Shown: positions 43,159 through 52,326, counted from the first letter of the stretch. The stretch: DNA of 64,000 nt from an uncultured Eubacteriales bacterium (GCA_905187695.1 CAJJIY010000001.1:1-64000); one strand, 5' to 3'. Notes: a model not told the origin generated them from the sequence alone. Numbers and translations: made by a program.

Positions 43159-44540
43159 CCAAAACAGGCGCAAGAGCCTGCGAGATTGCGATTTTTATCG
43201 GCCTTTGCTTTTTCTTGAATCCCGCATTTGCCGCGATCGATTTTCTGCCGGATTTTTTGGGTGCGTTGCTCATGACATTGGGCCTTTTGCCGCTTGCCAG
43301 ATTCAGCGAACCGGCCGCCGATGCACGCCGCGCGTTTTTCCGTTTCGCGGCGGCAGATGCCGTTAAAAATTTTCTTCTTTTATTTGTCTTTGGCCTTGGA
43401 AATTCCGCCGAGCGTCCGACTCTGGTGTTGACCGCCGCATTTCTCAGTCTCGTTTCCACAATCGCTTTCGGTATTCCGGCAATGCGTGCTTTTTTCGGAA
43501 TGGCGGAATCCTTCGGCGTCCGGTTTGAAGAACCCTATCTTTATGAACAAAACGGGCGGAAATTCAACCGGCCGGAGCGGAACTTCCGATTTTTTGCATT
43601 GTTCCTGATCATCCGCGATGTGTTGGGGGTGTTACCCGAGTTTACTTCTTTGCTTCAGAGTTCTTATGTCGATTCCTCGATTTCAAAGTTATATGAATTT
43701 ATCGGCGCGCTCCGTCTGGCGGCGCTTTTCCCGGTGGCATTTCTGGGGATTGCACTTCTGGTTTCGCTGGTTATCTTTTTTACCGGAATGCATACGCAGA
43801 CCCGTCTTACCGAAAAATTGCAGGATGCCTACGGCTCTTATACGGAAAGTCATCCCGGTACAGCGATTAAAGCCCGGTTTTTCCTTTCGTTTCTCCTTTT
43901 GGGTGTCGGCGCGTTCTTCTTTACGGATTTTTATCTGGATTTCCGGAATATTTTCCCGGACGCAGTGGGCGCCGTGCTTGTTTTTGCCGGAGTGCTTTTA
44001 CTCTTACCGCCCTGCGGCCGAAAGTGGCCGACGCTTCTTTTGTCCATCCTTTACGGTGCGATGGCAACGGTATCTACCACGGCTTCTTACCGTTTTTCCA
44101 CTTCTTACAGCATTGGTTCTATCAGCAAAAGCGAAGAGGCCGCCGGCGCATATTTACAGATGTGGTTGCTTTCTTTGGCCGAATTCCTTGTTTTTGCGGT
44201 TTTCTTCGCATTCTTACTTTTCCTTTTGCGCCGGGTGGTGCACAACTATTGCGGATATCGTCCGGAACACTCGGACGAGGCCTTTGAAGAACGGAGGACA
44301 GCTTCGCTCAGGCAGGAATTTGACGGACAGTTTCTCACGGTCTATCTTTTCGGTTTTATCAGTGCGCTGTTTTCTTTCCTTTATGACTATTTAAAAGAAG
44401 TGCCGGGGAAGGGATTTTTCCGGATTCTGGAGTTCTTCTGGTTTGCTGATTTTAGCATGGCGCTGGTTTTTGCCATCCTTTTCTCTGTACTTCTTTCAAG
44501 AATATATCGTCAGATCTGCGCCCGCTATCAGTTTGAATGA
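43155..44540 (+). CDS. Multi-pass membrane protein with internal repeat, unknown
   Basis: A 461-residue polytopic membrane protein of unknown function. Two copies of a motif of the type D-F-x-P-D-x-x-G-A-x-L are seen: AIDFLPDFLGALLMTLGLLP at residues 27-46 and RNIFPDAVGAVLVFAGVLLL at 264-283. The protein therefore looks internally duplicated. About twelve hydrophobic segments are present. ATG at 43155 follows GGAGGG and overlaps the previous membrane gene by 4 nt. The two are surely co-expressed. It is followed by an intergenic hairpin and pcrA. Confidence 0.78.
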   Translation: MTKTGARACEIAIFIGLCFFLNPAFAAIDFLPDFLGALLMTLGLLPLARFSEPAADARRAFFRFAAADAVKNFLLLFVFGLGNSAERPTLVLTAAFLSLVSTIAFGIPAMRAFFGMAESFGVRFEEPYLYEQNGRKFNRPERNFRFFALFLIIRDVLGVLPEFTSLLQSSYVDSSISKLYEFIGALRLAALFPVAFLGIALLVSLVIFFTGMHTQTRLTEKLQDAYGSYTESHPGTAIKARFFLSFLLLGVGAFFFTDFYLDFRNIFPDAVGAVLVFAGVLLLLPPCGRKWPTLLLSILYGAMATVSTTASYRFSTSYSIGSISKSEEAAGAYLQMWLLSLAEFLVFAVFFAFLLFLLRRVVHNYCGYRPEHSDEAFEERRTASLRQEFDGQFLTVYLFGFISALFSFLYDYLKEVPGKGFFRILEFFWFADFSMALVFAILFSVLLSRIYRQICARYQFE

Positions 44541-44590
44541 CAGGGCCTTTTGTATGATTTCTCAAAAAGGCAATCACAAAATCATTATCC

Positions 44591-44603
44591 GGGCATGATG
44601 CCC
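44591..44603. repeat. Short GGGCAT/ATGCCC hairpin in the intergenic region before pcrA
   Basis: Palindrome GGGCATGATGCCC followed by CCTACA. It resembles the hairpin core of intergenic repeat families seen in some gut Clostridia, but only one copy was noticed here. Confidence 0.35.
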
Positions 44604-44622
44604 CTACATAGAAAGGAATTCC

Positions 44623-47028
44623 ATGACAAGCACGGCAGAACGGTATTTGGCGGCCAAACGCACGCTTTTTGACATTTATTTCGACGGTCTTAACAAGCAA
44701 CAGCAAAAAGCAATCTATCACATTAACCATCCGCTTTTGATTCTGGCCGGTGCGGGAAGCGGCAAGACAACGGTTCTTGTGCGCCGGATTGCCTATATCA
44801 TTCGTTTTGGAAATGCATATGAGAGCAATTATGTGCCATACGATCTGGATGACGCAAGAGTAGAGGCTTTGGAAGCGGCCGCGCTGAACCCTCCCGGGAA
44901 AGCCGAATTGGAGGCGATCCTTTCGGAGTTTTCGAACAGTCCCTGTCCGCCTTGGCGGATTTTGGCCATTACTTTTACCAATAAGGCCGCAAATGAAATC
45001 AAAACGCGGCTTGCTGCTGCGTTTCCGGATGATCCGGAACTTGCCTCCAGCATTTGGGCGGGCACCTTTCACTCGATCTGCATGCGGATCCTTCGGCGTT
45101 ATAGTGGGGAAGCGGGCCTTAAGAGCGGATTTACCATTTATGACGCGGATGACTCCAAAAAAGCTATGCAGGCGGTTCTCCGCGAGCTGAATATTGACGA
45201 AAAGGTGGTTTCGGTCAAATCGGCGCTTTCCGCGGTGGAACGCGCAAAAGAACAACTGATTGAACCTTCCGGATTTGAGGCAACTTTCGGAAATGACTAT
45301 CGCTACCGACTGATGGGAAAGGCCTATGCCGCCTATCAGGAGCGACTGGCCGCATCCAACGCTCTGGATTTCAATGACATCATTGTGCGAACGGTCCGGT
45401 TGCTTGAAAATAATACAAATATCAGGGAAGGATATCAGCGCCAGTTCCGCTATGTATCGGTGGATGAATATCAGGATACGAATGGCGCGCAGTTTAAACT
45501 GACGGCACTTTTGTCGGGTGGATATGAAAATCTGATGGCCGTTGGCGATGATGACCAGAGTATCTATAAATTCCGTGGCGCTACGATCGAAAATATACTC
45601 AATTTCGACCGCGTTTTCCCGAGCGCAACAGTTATCCGCCTGGAACAGAACTATCGCTCCACAAAATATATTTTGGATGCGGCCAATGCTGTGATTGCCA
45701 ACAATAAGGGGCGAAGGGGAAAGACGCTTTGGACAGATCGGGCCGCTGGTAAGCGAATTCATGTGCTGACTCCGGACAACCAAAATGCCGAGGCGCGTGC
45801 CATTCTGGATGTCATTCAGCATAAAGTGGCAAGGAAAGAACGGCATTACCGCGATTTTGCCGTCCTTTACCGGACCAACGCGCAATCACAGGCACTGGAA
45901 AATGCGTTTGCCCGTAGCGCGGTACCTTATCGGATGCTGGGCGGTGTGCGCTTCAGTGACCGGAAAGAAATCCGGGATATTGTGGCCTATCTGCAACTAA
46001 TCAACAATCACGCCGACCAAGAGCGTCTTCTTCGTATCGTCAATGAACCCCGCCGGAAAATCGGAGACCGGACGCTTTCTGCCATTTCCGAAATTGCCGC
46101 CCAAAAAGGGCTTTCCATGTTTGAGGTTATGGAACATGCGGATGAGTATATGGCGCTTGCCCGTAGTTCGGCCGGATTGATGAGCTTCTGCGCGCTTATC
46201 AACGAGCTGACGCTTCTGCTACCGACAATGCCGCTTTCTCAATTCGTGGATGAGGTACTTGACCGTTCCGGATACCGGCAGATGATCAAAGATATGGGGG
46301 CAGAGGAAGCCGATCGTCTGGATAACCTGCAGGAGTTTATTTCCGGCGTGATGGAATACGAAAAGGAGAGCGAACGGCCGAGCCTGACCGAATTCCTGGA
46401 GGAAACCGCACTGGTGGCAGATGTGGACCGCTATGATGAAAGCGCCGACGCCGTGGTCATGATGACCATTCACAGCGCCAAAGGACTGGAATTCAACGAG
46501 GTTTTTCTGCCCGGTTTTGAGGAGGGAATCTTCCCGGGACGACAGACCGTCATGGAAGGCCCGGCGGAAATGGAAGAAGAGCGGCGACTTTGCTATGTGG
46601 CAATCACCCGTGCCAAGGATGAACTCTATATTCTCCATACCAATGTGCGCACGCTTTACGGCATGACCGGGCACAACCCGGCCTCCCGCTTCCTTTCGGA
46701 GATTCCGGAAACGCTGATTGACGAAGAGAAAATCGAAAAGACGGAAGCCAGCCCGGCGTTTGAGCCGATGGGCAGAAAGATCGACAGACAAAACAGCCGC
46801 TCACCTCGTTTTTCGGAAGCCAATCTTGGATTTGCCGGAAACGAACGGATGTCCGTTAAATCCGCTCCGGCAATTCAACCGGGTCAGCGCGTCCGACATA
46901 TGCTTTTTGGTGAAGGCATCATTCTTTCGGCACAGAAAATGGGAAGTGATATTCTTTACGAAATTGCCTTTGATACCAAGGGAACCAAAAAACTGATGGG
47001 CAATTATGCCAAGCTGACAATTATCTGA
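44623..47028 (+). CDS. pcrA: UvrD/PcrA-type DNA helicase
   Basis: Superfamily 1A helicase of repair and replication restart. It has Walker A AGAGSGKTT (residues 42-50), motif Ia AITFTNKAANEIKTRL, motif II VDEYQDTN, motif III VGDDDQSIYKFRGA, motif IV NYRSTKYIL, motif V MTIHSAKGLEFNEVFLPG and motif VI EERRLCYVAITRAKDELYI. A C-terminal Tudor-like domain (VRHMLFGEGIILS) follows. A 45-50 residue insertion lies between motifs I and Ia (about residues 64-110). ATG at 44623 follows AAAGGAA; 801 residues. The usual neighbour ligA is absent. Confidence 0.94.
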   Translation: MTSTAERYLAAKRTLFDIYFDGLNKQQQKAIYHINHPLLILAGAGSGKTTVLVRRIAYIIRFGNAYESNYVPYDLDDARVEALEAAALNPPGKAELEAILSEFSNSPCPPWRILAITFTNKAANEIKTRLAAAFPDDPELASSIWAGTFHSICMRILRRYSGEAGLKSGFTIYDADDSKKAMQAVLRELNIDEKVVSVKSALSAVERAKEQLIEPSGFEATFGNDYRYRLMGKAYAAYQERLAASNALDFNDIIVRTVRLLENNTNIREGYQRQFRYVSVDEYQDTNGAQFKLTALLSGGYENLMAVGDDDQSIYKFRGATIENILNFDRVFPSATVIRLEQNYRSTKYILDAANAVIANNKGRRGKTLWTDRAAGKRIHVLTPDNQNAEARAILDVIQHKVARKERHYRDFAVLYRTNAQSQALENAFARSAVPYRMLGGVRFSDRKEIRDIVAYLQLINNHADQERLLRIVNEPRRKIGDRTLSAISEIAAQKGLSMFEVMEHADEYMALARSSAGLMSFCALINELTLLLPTMPLSQFVDEVLDRSGYRQMIKDMGAEEADRLDNLQEFISGVMEYEKESERPSLTEFLEETALVADVDRYDESADAVVMMTIHSAKGLEFNEVFLPGFEEGIFPGRQTVMEGPAEMEEERRLCYVAITRAKDELYILHTNVRTLYGMTGHNPASRFLSEIPETLIDEEKIEKTEASPAFEPMGRKIDRQNSRSPRFSEANLGFAGNERMSVKSAPAIQPGQRVRHMLFGEGIILSAQKMGSDILYEIAFDTKGTKKLMGNYAKLTII

Positions 47029-47043
47029 TAAGGAGGACTGCAT

Positions 47044-47721
47044 ATGAATCAAAAAAAGAAAGGGTTCTGGAACGCCGGATATATGCCGTTTTTAATAGCT
47101 TTTGCGGCATTGCTGATGTTCATTTTTGCCGGCGTGACCAAAAATGTGGCCGGCCGGGTGATTCTGATCATTCTCAGTGTTCTGGCACTGTGTGCCGGAG
47201 GATATCTGATGTTCTGCAATTATCGCGAAAACGGCATGCGTGGGCACGGACAAAATCTGTTTCTTTATGACCGCAGACGCAAAAAGACCGTTTCTCCGGA
47301 TTCGTTGAATGTTGCTTTTGTCAATGATAACCTGACGCATCTGCTTCGGCGCTATGTAACGGATACACGCGACCTTTGGCGTGGATTTCCGAAAGGTCTG
47401 GTACTTCAGATGGAAGCCATGCCGGCACTGGCTGCACCGGTTGCTTTCAAAATGTTGCTGGATCTCTCGCTTTGCTCCGAAACCGAAATCACGGATTATT
47501 TTTGTGAAGCCAAAGTTGAGACTGTTGCGGCGCTTTGCCGGGCGGTCAAACAGGCAGGAGATAAGGAGATGGCCGACTTTATCTTTTCTCTCAAACGAAA
47601 CGATGAACAAACAGAAAGAATTATTCCTTTTTTCAGAAAAAACAAACGCGTATTTGAGGGAAGACTTTTAAATTATATCAAAGAGCACCTAAACGAATAT
47701 ACATTCCGAAAAGATGTTTAA
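47044..47721 (+). CDS. Membrane protein with cytoplasmic C-terminal domain, unknown
   Basis: A 225-residue protein with two N-terminal membrane helices (about residues 13-31 and 37-57) and a soluble, mostly helical C-terminal part starting near residue 60. No family was recognised. ATG at 47044 follows AAGGAGG, and the gene begins 15 nt after pcrA, so it is co-transcribed. A strong terminator follows directly. The C-terminal domain contains three cysteines and no recognisable catalytic motif. Confidence 0.78.
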   Translation: MNQKKKGFWNAGYMPFLIAFAALLMFIFAGVTKNVAGRVILIILSVLALCAGGYLMFCNYRENGMRGHGQNLFLYDRRRKKTVSPDSLNVAFVNDNLTHLLRRYVTDTRDLWRGFPKGLVLQMEAMPALAAPVAFKMLLDLSLCSETEITDYFCEAKVETVAALCRAVKQAGDKEMADFIFSLKRNDEQTERIIPFFRKNKRVFEGRLLNYIKEHLNEYTFRKDV

Positions 47722-47732
47722 AAGCATTTTTA

Positions 47733-47765
47733 AAATCCGGGCTGAAAATCAGCCCGGATTTTTCT
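47733..47765 (+). terminator. Terminator after the pcrA operon
   Basis: Perfect 13-bp stem AAATCCGGGCTGA (47733-47745) / TCAGCCCGGATTT (47749-47761), triloop AAA, followed by further T. Confidence 0.92.
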
Positions 47766-47848
47766 TTCATGTCAGGTAAAAAATAAGGAGTTTAGTGAAG
47801 GAAAAAATGAAGAAAATAAAAAGGAGCTTTCTTTGAAAGAGGGGGATC

Positions 47849-48637
47849 ATGATGAAAAAAAGTTTTTTTGCCGCGGCACTTGCACTTTTTTTGATTTTCA
47901 CTACGATGATAAGCGGATCAGCGGCCAAAACCGGAGAATACCACTGGTATTTCAAGAAAAATGACAGTCATACGCAACCGCCTATTCCATCGGAATTTTC
48001 ATTTATTGAAGATCTTGACGGAATTTTTATCGACCACAAGCACGGCGATTCTGAAAAGGAGCGGGTCATCTATCTGACATTTGATGCAGGATATGAGAAC
48101 GGAAATGTGGAAAAAGTGTTGGATGCGCTTCATGAAGCCGGCGTGCCGGGCGCGTTTTTCGTGCTTTCTCATTTTGTTTCGGCGTGTCCGGATCTAATCT
48201 TGCGCATGGAAGAAGAAGGGCATCTGATCTGCAATCATACGGCGCATCATAAAAATCTGTCTTTTGCTTCCCGATCCGAGATCGAATCCGAAATCAAAGG
48301 ATTGGAAGATGCCGTCCGAGAAGTGACCGGACATGAAGTGGCTCGCTTTTTCAGACCTCCGGAAGGAAGTTTTTCAAGGCCGATGTTGGAAACGGTCCAC
48401 GAACTGGGATATCACACGGTTTTCTGGAGTTTTGCCTATGCCGATTGGGACAATGCAAAGCAGCCGGATCCGAAAGTGGCACTTGACAAAATTCTTGCGC
48501 ATCTTCACAACGGAGCGGTCATTTTATTGCATCCGACTTCCGCTACCAACGCGCAGATTTTATCGCAACTGATCTGCGAAGCAAAAAAGGAGGGCTACCG
48601 TTTCGGTACGCTAAGTGAGTTATGCGAAAAGGAATAA
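47849..48637 (+). CDS. Polysaccharide deacetylase, PdaA-like
   Basis: Exported NodB-domain deacetylase resembling PdaA, the enzyme that deacetylates MurNAc on the way to muramic delta-lactam in spore cortex. It has a signal peptide (residues 1-26, ending GSAAKTGE) and the PdaA-type N-terminal HWYFKKN, followed by the metal motif YLTFDAGYENG, HTAHH, RPPEGSFS and LLHPTSATN. In PdaA Asp and His motifs are shifted in just this way relative to other deacetylases. The start is one of two adjacent ATGs (47849/47852) after GAGGGGG. The product is 262 residues. A second deacetylase gene overlaps its end by 16 nt. Confidence 0.88.
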   Translation: MMKKSFFAAALALFLIFTTMISGSAAKTGEYHWYFKKNDSHTQPPIPSEFSFIEDLDGIFIDHKHGDSEKERVIYLTFDAGYENGNVEKVLDALHEAGVPGAFFVLSHFVSACPDLILRMEEEGHLICNHTAHHKNLSFASRSEIESEIKGLEDAVREVTGHEVARFFRPPEGSFSRPMLETVHELGYHTVFWSFAYADWDNAKQPDPKVALDKILAHLHNGAVILLHPTSATNAQILSQLICEAKKEGYRFGTLSELCEKE

Positions 48638-49314
48638 AAATCAGATTTGCCTGTCTGTTAAGTGTGGTCTTGCTCCTTTTTTCCACCCTTTGCGCTTCGG
48701 CCAGTGTAAAGGTGATTTACCGTTTTGCCGGAAAAGACGGTAAAAAACTGGTGGCACTGACCTTTGATGACGGGCCGCATCCGCGATATACCCCGCAGAT
48801 TTTAGACATTCTGAAAGAGTTTGGTGTGTGCGCTACCTTTTTTGCCGTGGGAACCAATGCAGAGACCTATCCGGATCTTATCAAACGCGAAATGGCAGAA
48901 GGCCACGAAGTGGGGAATCATTCCTATAACCATTACCACACTGCGCGCATGAGCGCAGAGGTTTTAGTTCGCGACATGGCTGCATGCAGTGAGACGCTGG
49001 AACGGATCACCGGCCAGAAACTCCGCTATTTTCGCCCGCCGGAAGGCGTCTGCACGCCGGAAATCAAAGCTTTTTGCGAGGAGCGCGGATATACGATCGT
49101 GCTTTGGAGCGTGGATACCCGCGATTGGGCGCATACGCCTGTCAAAGAAATTGTCCGGAATGTGGCGTCAAATACCCGGAACGGCTCTGTGATTTTGATG
49201 CATGATTTTACCGGAAAAAACAGCCCGACTCCGTCAGCGCTCCGGCAGATCATACCGATGCTTCTGGAATCGGGCTATCAATTCGTAACAATCAGTCAGC
49301 TTCTGGAGGGGTAG
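48622..49314 (+). CDS. Polysaccharide deacetylase, NodB-domain (PgdA-like)
   Basis: Exported peptidoglycan or polysaccharide de-N-acetylase. Signal peptide about residues 1-27 (LLFSTLCASAS). Motifs: VALTFDDGPHPRYTP (metal Asp pair), HEVGNHSYNHYHTA, RYFRPPEGVCTPE, VLWSVDTRDWAH and ILMHDF. The 230-residue size is that of single-domain enzymes. ATG at 48622 overlaps the PdaA-like gene, so the pair is co-translated. Its 3' end overlaps the convergent DUF624-like gene by 23 nt. Confidence 0.92.
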   Translation: MRKGIKIRFACLLSVVLLLFSTLCASASVKVIYRFAGKDGKKLVALTFDDGPHPRYTPQILDILKEFGVCATFFAVGTNAETYPDLIKREMAEGHEVGNHSYNHYHTARMSAEVLVRDMAACSETLERITGQKLRYFRPPEGVCTPEIKAFCEERGYTIVLWSVDTRDWAHTPVKEIVRNVASNTRNGSVILMHDFTGKNSPTPSALRQIIPMLLESGYQFVTISQLLEG

Positions 49315-50236
49315 CGTTTTCTTCGTAGGGGTCTATCATATAGCGCTTGATGTTCGGATAAGCGGCATAGACCCCGATGAAGGAAAGAAGCGGCAAAAGG
49401 TAAAAGAACGGGAGCACGATGAAAACCGAAACGCCCCGGGACAGGCCAAAGAAGATGAGAAAAAGATTGGCTCCAAGGATCAGTGCTATACCCAACAGCG
49501 CCATCAGATTTCGCTTGATGCCAAGCAGAGAAAAGATCAATGCGTTTTTTAACAGTTTTCTGATGGAAAGGTCAAAGGTGATCATCATCGGATAGATATA
49601 AAAACGCATGACCGTGTAGAGCAAGCACAGAAAAATGATGATGGCATAGAAAATACCGGAAAGAAAATCGCCGGTGGAAAGCAGGAAATAATAAAGGTCA
49701 AATCCCAGCAGTGTGATGACGATGAAATCTATCATGCCAAAGAAGAGACCTTGTTTCCAGTTCTTTTTAATGGCATAAAAATAATCAGACAGAAGAAAAC
49801 AGGAATCTCCGCGCACCAGGCTCCTGATGTTGTAATAAGCTCCGACATGTTGCCAACCGAAGGTAAGAAAAAGGAAAGCCATCAATAGGATCATCCAGGC
49901 AATCCGTCCATCCGTCGGCACAGGCACATCCAGCGGTTCTCCGAAAAAGGAAAGAAAGATGCCGGCACTTGGAGAGTTTCCCGCAAGATAAAGCCCGGCA
50001 AACGGCGCGTAAAGCGGGGAAGTAACAGTCGGCACAGTGGGGCTGTAAAAATAAAGCAAGATAGTGACAACGATCGGCGCGGCAAGGAAGATCATAAACA
50101 GATTCAGCGTGAGAAGTTTGCCTGCTTTCCGCCAAAGGAGCTTGAAAAAATAGGAAAGCGTTGGTGTGGTGTCTTCCGGCAGAAGGTCCGGACGATCGGT
50201 ACGGCGGAAAAAGGATCTCTTTTTTTCGTTTTCCAT
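49292..50236 (-). CDS. DUF624 family (YesL-like) membrane protein
   Basis: A 314-residue polytopic membrane protein, likely of the DUF624/YesL group found in Bacillota, often near sugar transport genes. The first 35 residues are charged (SFFRRTDRPDLLPED), followed by about six hydrophobic segments. Conserved-looking stretches are LSYFFKLLWRKAGKLLTLNL and RFYIYPMMITFDLS. The start is ATG at 50236; the frame extends upstream without a ribosome binding site. It is convergent with, and overlaps by 23 nt, the deacetylase gene. Family assignment is moderate. Confidence 0.7.
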   Translation of the reverse strand: MENEKKRSFFRRTDRPDLLPEDTTPTLSYFFKLLWRKAGKLLTLNLFMIFLAAPIVVTILLYFYSPTVPTVTSPLYAPFAGLYLAGNSPSAGIFLSFFGEPLDVPVPTDGRIAWMILLMAFLFLTFGWQHVGAYYNIRSLVRGDSCFLLSDYFYAIKKNWKQGLFFGMIDFIVITLLGFDLYYFLLSTGDFLSGIFYAIIIFLCLLYTVMRFYIYPMMITFDLSIRKLLKNALIFSLLGIKRNLMALLGIALILGANLFLIFFGLSRGVSVFIVLPFFYLLPLLSFIGVYAAYPNIKRYMIDPYEENATPPEAD

Positions 50237-50250
50237 GTTTAACTTCTTTC

Positions 50251-50790
50251 TTAGGTAATGAGGGGAATGGCATCCATAAGACGGGACCAGAGCAGAAACA
50301 GAACCAGTGAGCAAACTGATAAAATAAGTGAAATCAGCAAATAACAGCCAAAATGTTTTGAAAAAATCAGGCGGAAATTCCGTTCTCTAAAGAAAAAGGC
50401 AAAGTAACATCCCTTTTCGGCGGCCGCCGTATACAGAAAAATCCCGGCAAGGAGAAGAAAAAATGTAGCGTTAAACGGCCAAAAGCCGAGGGCACGGTTT
50501 TGAAGCAATAAGGCAACCCTTCTTAAAAGCAACGCGTCAAAGAAGGATTTTACAATGGTCAGAAGCGAAAGGTACGGTGCAAATATCGCAAGAAGAGCCC
50601 CCAAAAGTGCCAGTGGCACAAACAGTGCTTCCAAAAACGCAAAACTTTGGGGTATTAAGAAAGAAAAATATTTCAGTGGAAATATCAGTGAAAAAATCAG
50701 CCCCAAAAGATAAAAAACAAGAAAACGGAAATAAAGCCGGCCGGGAAGATTCTCAACGGTAGTCGTGGTCACACCGAGTGCTTTTTTCAC
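50251..50790 (-). CDS. Small multi-pass membrane protein, unknown
   Basis: A 179-residue hydrophobic protein with about five membrane helices. No family was recognised. GTG at 50790 with AGGGGTGAT just upstream is preferred over ATG at 50808 or 50820, which lack such a site. The gene lies 14 nt before the DUF624-like gene and shares its direction, so the two probably form a transcript from the promoter at 50836-50864. Nothing in the residues shows a transport or enzymatic function. Confidence 0.7.
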   Translation of the reverse strand: MKKALGVTTTTVENLPGRLYFRFLVFYLLGLIFSLIFPLKYFSFLIPQSFAFLEALFVPLALLGALLAIFAPYLSLLTIVKSFFDALLLRRVALLLQNRALGFWPFNATFFLLLAGIFLYTAAAEKGCYFAFFFRERNFRLIFSKHFGCYLLISLILSVCSLVLFLLWSRLMDAIPLIT

Positions 50791-50835
50791 AAGATCACCC
50801 CTGCCCATTATATGGAGCAAGCGTTCTCTTTTATG

Positions 50836-50864
50836 ATTTTAACATATTTTCAAAAGAAAAGCAA
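50836..50864 (-). promoter_or_regulatory. Promoter of the two-gene membrane operon
   Basis: Minus-strand TTGCTT (50864-50859) and TAAAAT (50841-50836) with a 17-nt spacer. Confidence 0.6.
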
Positions 50865-50897
50865 GACGAAAAGATTATTCCGAAGAGAATTCGGTAA

Positions 50898-50927
50898 AAA
50901 GAAAGAGCGCGCCGGCGCTCTTTCTTT
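50898..50927. terminator. Terminator downstream of clpX
   Basis: Stem AAAGAAAGAGCGC (50898-50910) / GCGCTCTTTCTTT (50915-50927), loop GCCG. The minus-strand T-run directly follows the clpX stop. Confidence 0.88.
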
Positions 50928-50928
50928 A

Positions 50929-52308
50929 TTATGCGTCAAGCGTATCGTCGGCGCAGTCTGTGTCTTCGGCTTCTGTCGTTTCTTTTTGCGGCAGATCACG
51001 CGCGAGGATATAGCGCGGCTTTTCATCTCCGCGCACGGCGGCGGCGGTAACAACCACCTCGCACACATCTTTGCGCGCCGGAATTTCAAACATGGTCTCC
51101 AGCATCAGACTTTCCATGATGGCACGAAGTCCGCGTGCGCCGGTACCACGGCTGAGGGCTTTGTTTGCGATTTCCTCAACAGCGCCTTTTTCAAAGGTCA
51201 GCTTGACTCCATCCATTTCAAACATTTTTTCATACTGACGGGTCAATGCGTTTTTGGGCTCTTTCAGAATGCGTACCAGTGCGTCCTTGTCCAGATCCGA
51301 AAGGGAAACAATCAGCGGAATCCGGCCGACCAATTCTGGGATCATGCCGTATTTTACAATATCATGCGGAATGACATCTTTGAAAATGCCCGCTTTTTTC
51401 TTTTCGCTTTTTTTAAGGATCTCGCCGCCAAAGCCAACGGTCTGATTGCCTTTGCGTTTTTCAATGATACCTTCAAGGCCCTCAAACGCCCCGCCGCAGA
51501 TAAAAAGAATGTTTTTGGTGTTGATCTGGATAAATTCCTGATTGGGGTGTTTCCGCCCACCCTGCGGCGGCACATTGGCAACCGTTCCTTCCAGGATCTT
51601 CAGCAATGCCTGCTGCACCCCCTCGCCCGAAACATCACGGGTGATGGAACGATTTTCGCTTTTGCGTGCAATCTTGTCGATTTCATCAATATAAATGATG
51701 CCGCGTTCGGCCAGCGGAATGTTGAAATCAGCCGCCTGAATCAGACGAAGCAAGATGTTTTCAACATCTTCTCCGACATAGCCGGCTTCTGTCAGCGTGG
51801 TCGCATCGGCAATGGCAAAAGGAACCTGCAGGGTTTTTGCCAGAACCTGTGCCAAATAGGTTTTTCCCACACCGGTTGGGCCGATCAGCAACACATTGCT
51901 TTTTTGAAGTTCCAGATCATCGGTTTCTGTTTTTTCTTTTTTGGACGCTTTCCCTTTTTTGCGGCGATCCTCCTCTTTCTGCCGTTCTTCGGCATAGAGA
52001 ACCCGTTTATAATGGTTATAAACAGCCACCGAAAGTGCGACTTTTGCGTCATCCTGTCCGATCACATAGCGATCCAGTGTATTTTTGATCTGCGTGGGCC
52101 GGGGGAGCGTGTTCAGCGTAAATCCGGAGGATTCCTCCATTTGAGAGGTGGTTTCTTCAATCAGTTCTTCACAGGCGTTGACGCAGAAATCACAGATATA
52201 AAGACCAGTGGGGGAGGGAATGAGAAAATTGGCTTGCGTTTCGTTCCGGCCGCAAAAAGAACAATAACGGGAGGCTCTTCCGCCTTTTCCGGTGGTTGTG
52301 TTTGCCAT
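50929..52308 (-). CDS. clpX: ATP-dependent Clp protease ATP-binding subunit ClpX
   Basis: AAA+ unfoldase feeding ClpP. N-terminal zinc-binding domain with CSFCGRNE and CDFCVNACEELI; Walker A LLIGPTGVGKTYLAQVL; Walker B RGIIYIDEIDKIARK; the pore loop and the IGF-type ClpP-binding region are represented by NQTVGFGGEI. A basic insertion (EEDRRKKGKASKKEKTETDD, about residues 111-130) lengthens the usual loop before Walker A. The 459 residues end in an acidic tail. ATG at 52308 follows CAGAGGTAAG. It lies 18 nt after clpP. Confidence 0.96.
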   Translation of the reverse strand: MANTTTGKGGRASRYCSFCGRNETQANFLIPSPTGLYICDFCVNACEELIEETTSQMEESSGFTLNTLPRPTQIKNTLDRYVIGQDDAKVALSVAVYNHYKRVLYAEERQKEEDRRKKGKASKKEKTETDDLELQKSNVLLIGPTGVGKTYLAQVLAKTLQVPFAIADATTLTEAGYVGEDVENILLRLIQAADFNIPLAERGIIYIDEIDKIARKSENRSITRDVSGEGVQQALLKILEGTVANVPPQGGRKHPNQEFIQINTKNILFICGGAFEGLEGIIEKRKGNQTVGFGGEILKKSEKKKAGIFKDVIPHDIVKYGMIPELVGRIPLIVSLSDLDKDALVRILKEPKNALTRQYEKMFEMDGVKLTFEKGAVEEIANKALSRGTGARGLRAIMESLMLETMFEIPARKDVCEVVVTAAAVRGDEKPRYILARDLPQKETTEAEDTDCADDTLDA

Positions 52309-52326
52309 ACTTACCTCTGAAATGAT

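Noticed and set aside
47849..49314. Deacetylase pair as proof of endospore formation
   Set aside because: PdaA-like enzymes also occur in non-spore formers, and spo0A/spoIVB are not next to recN.
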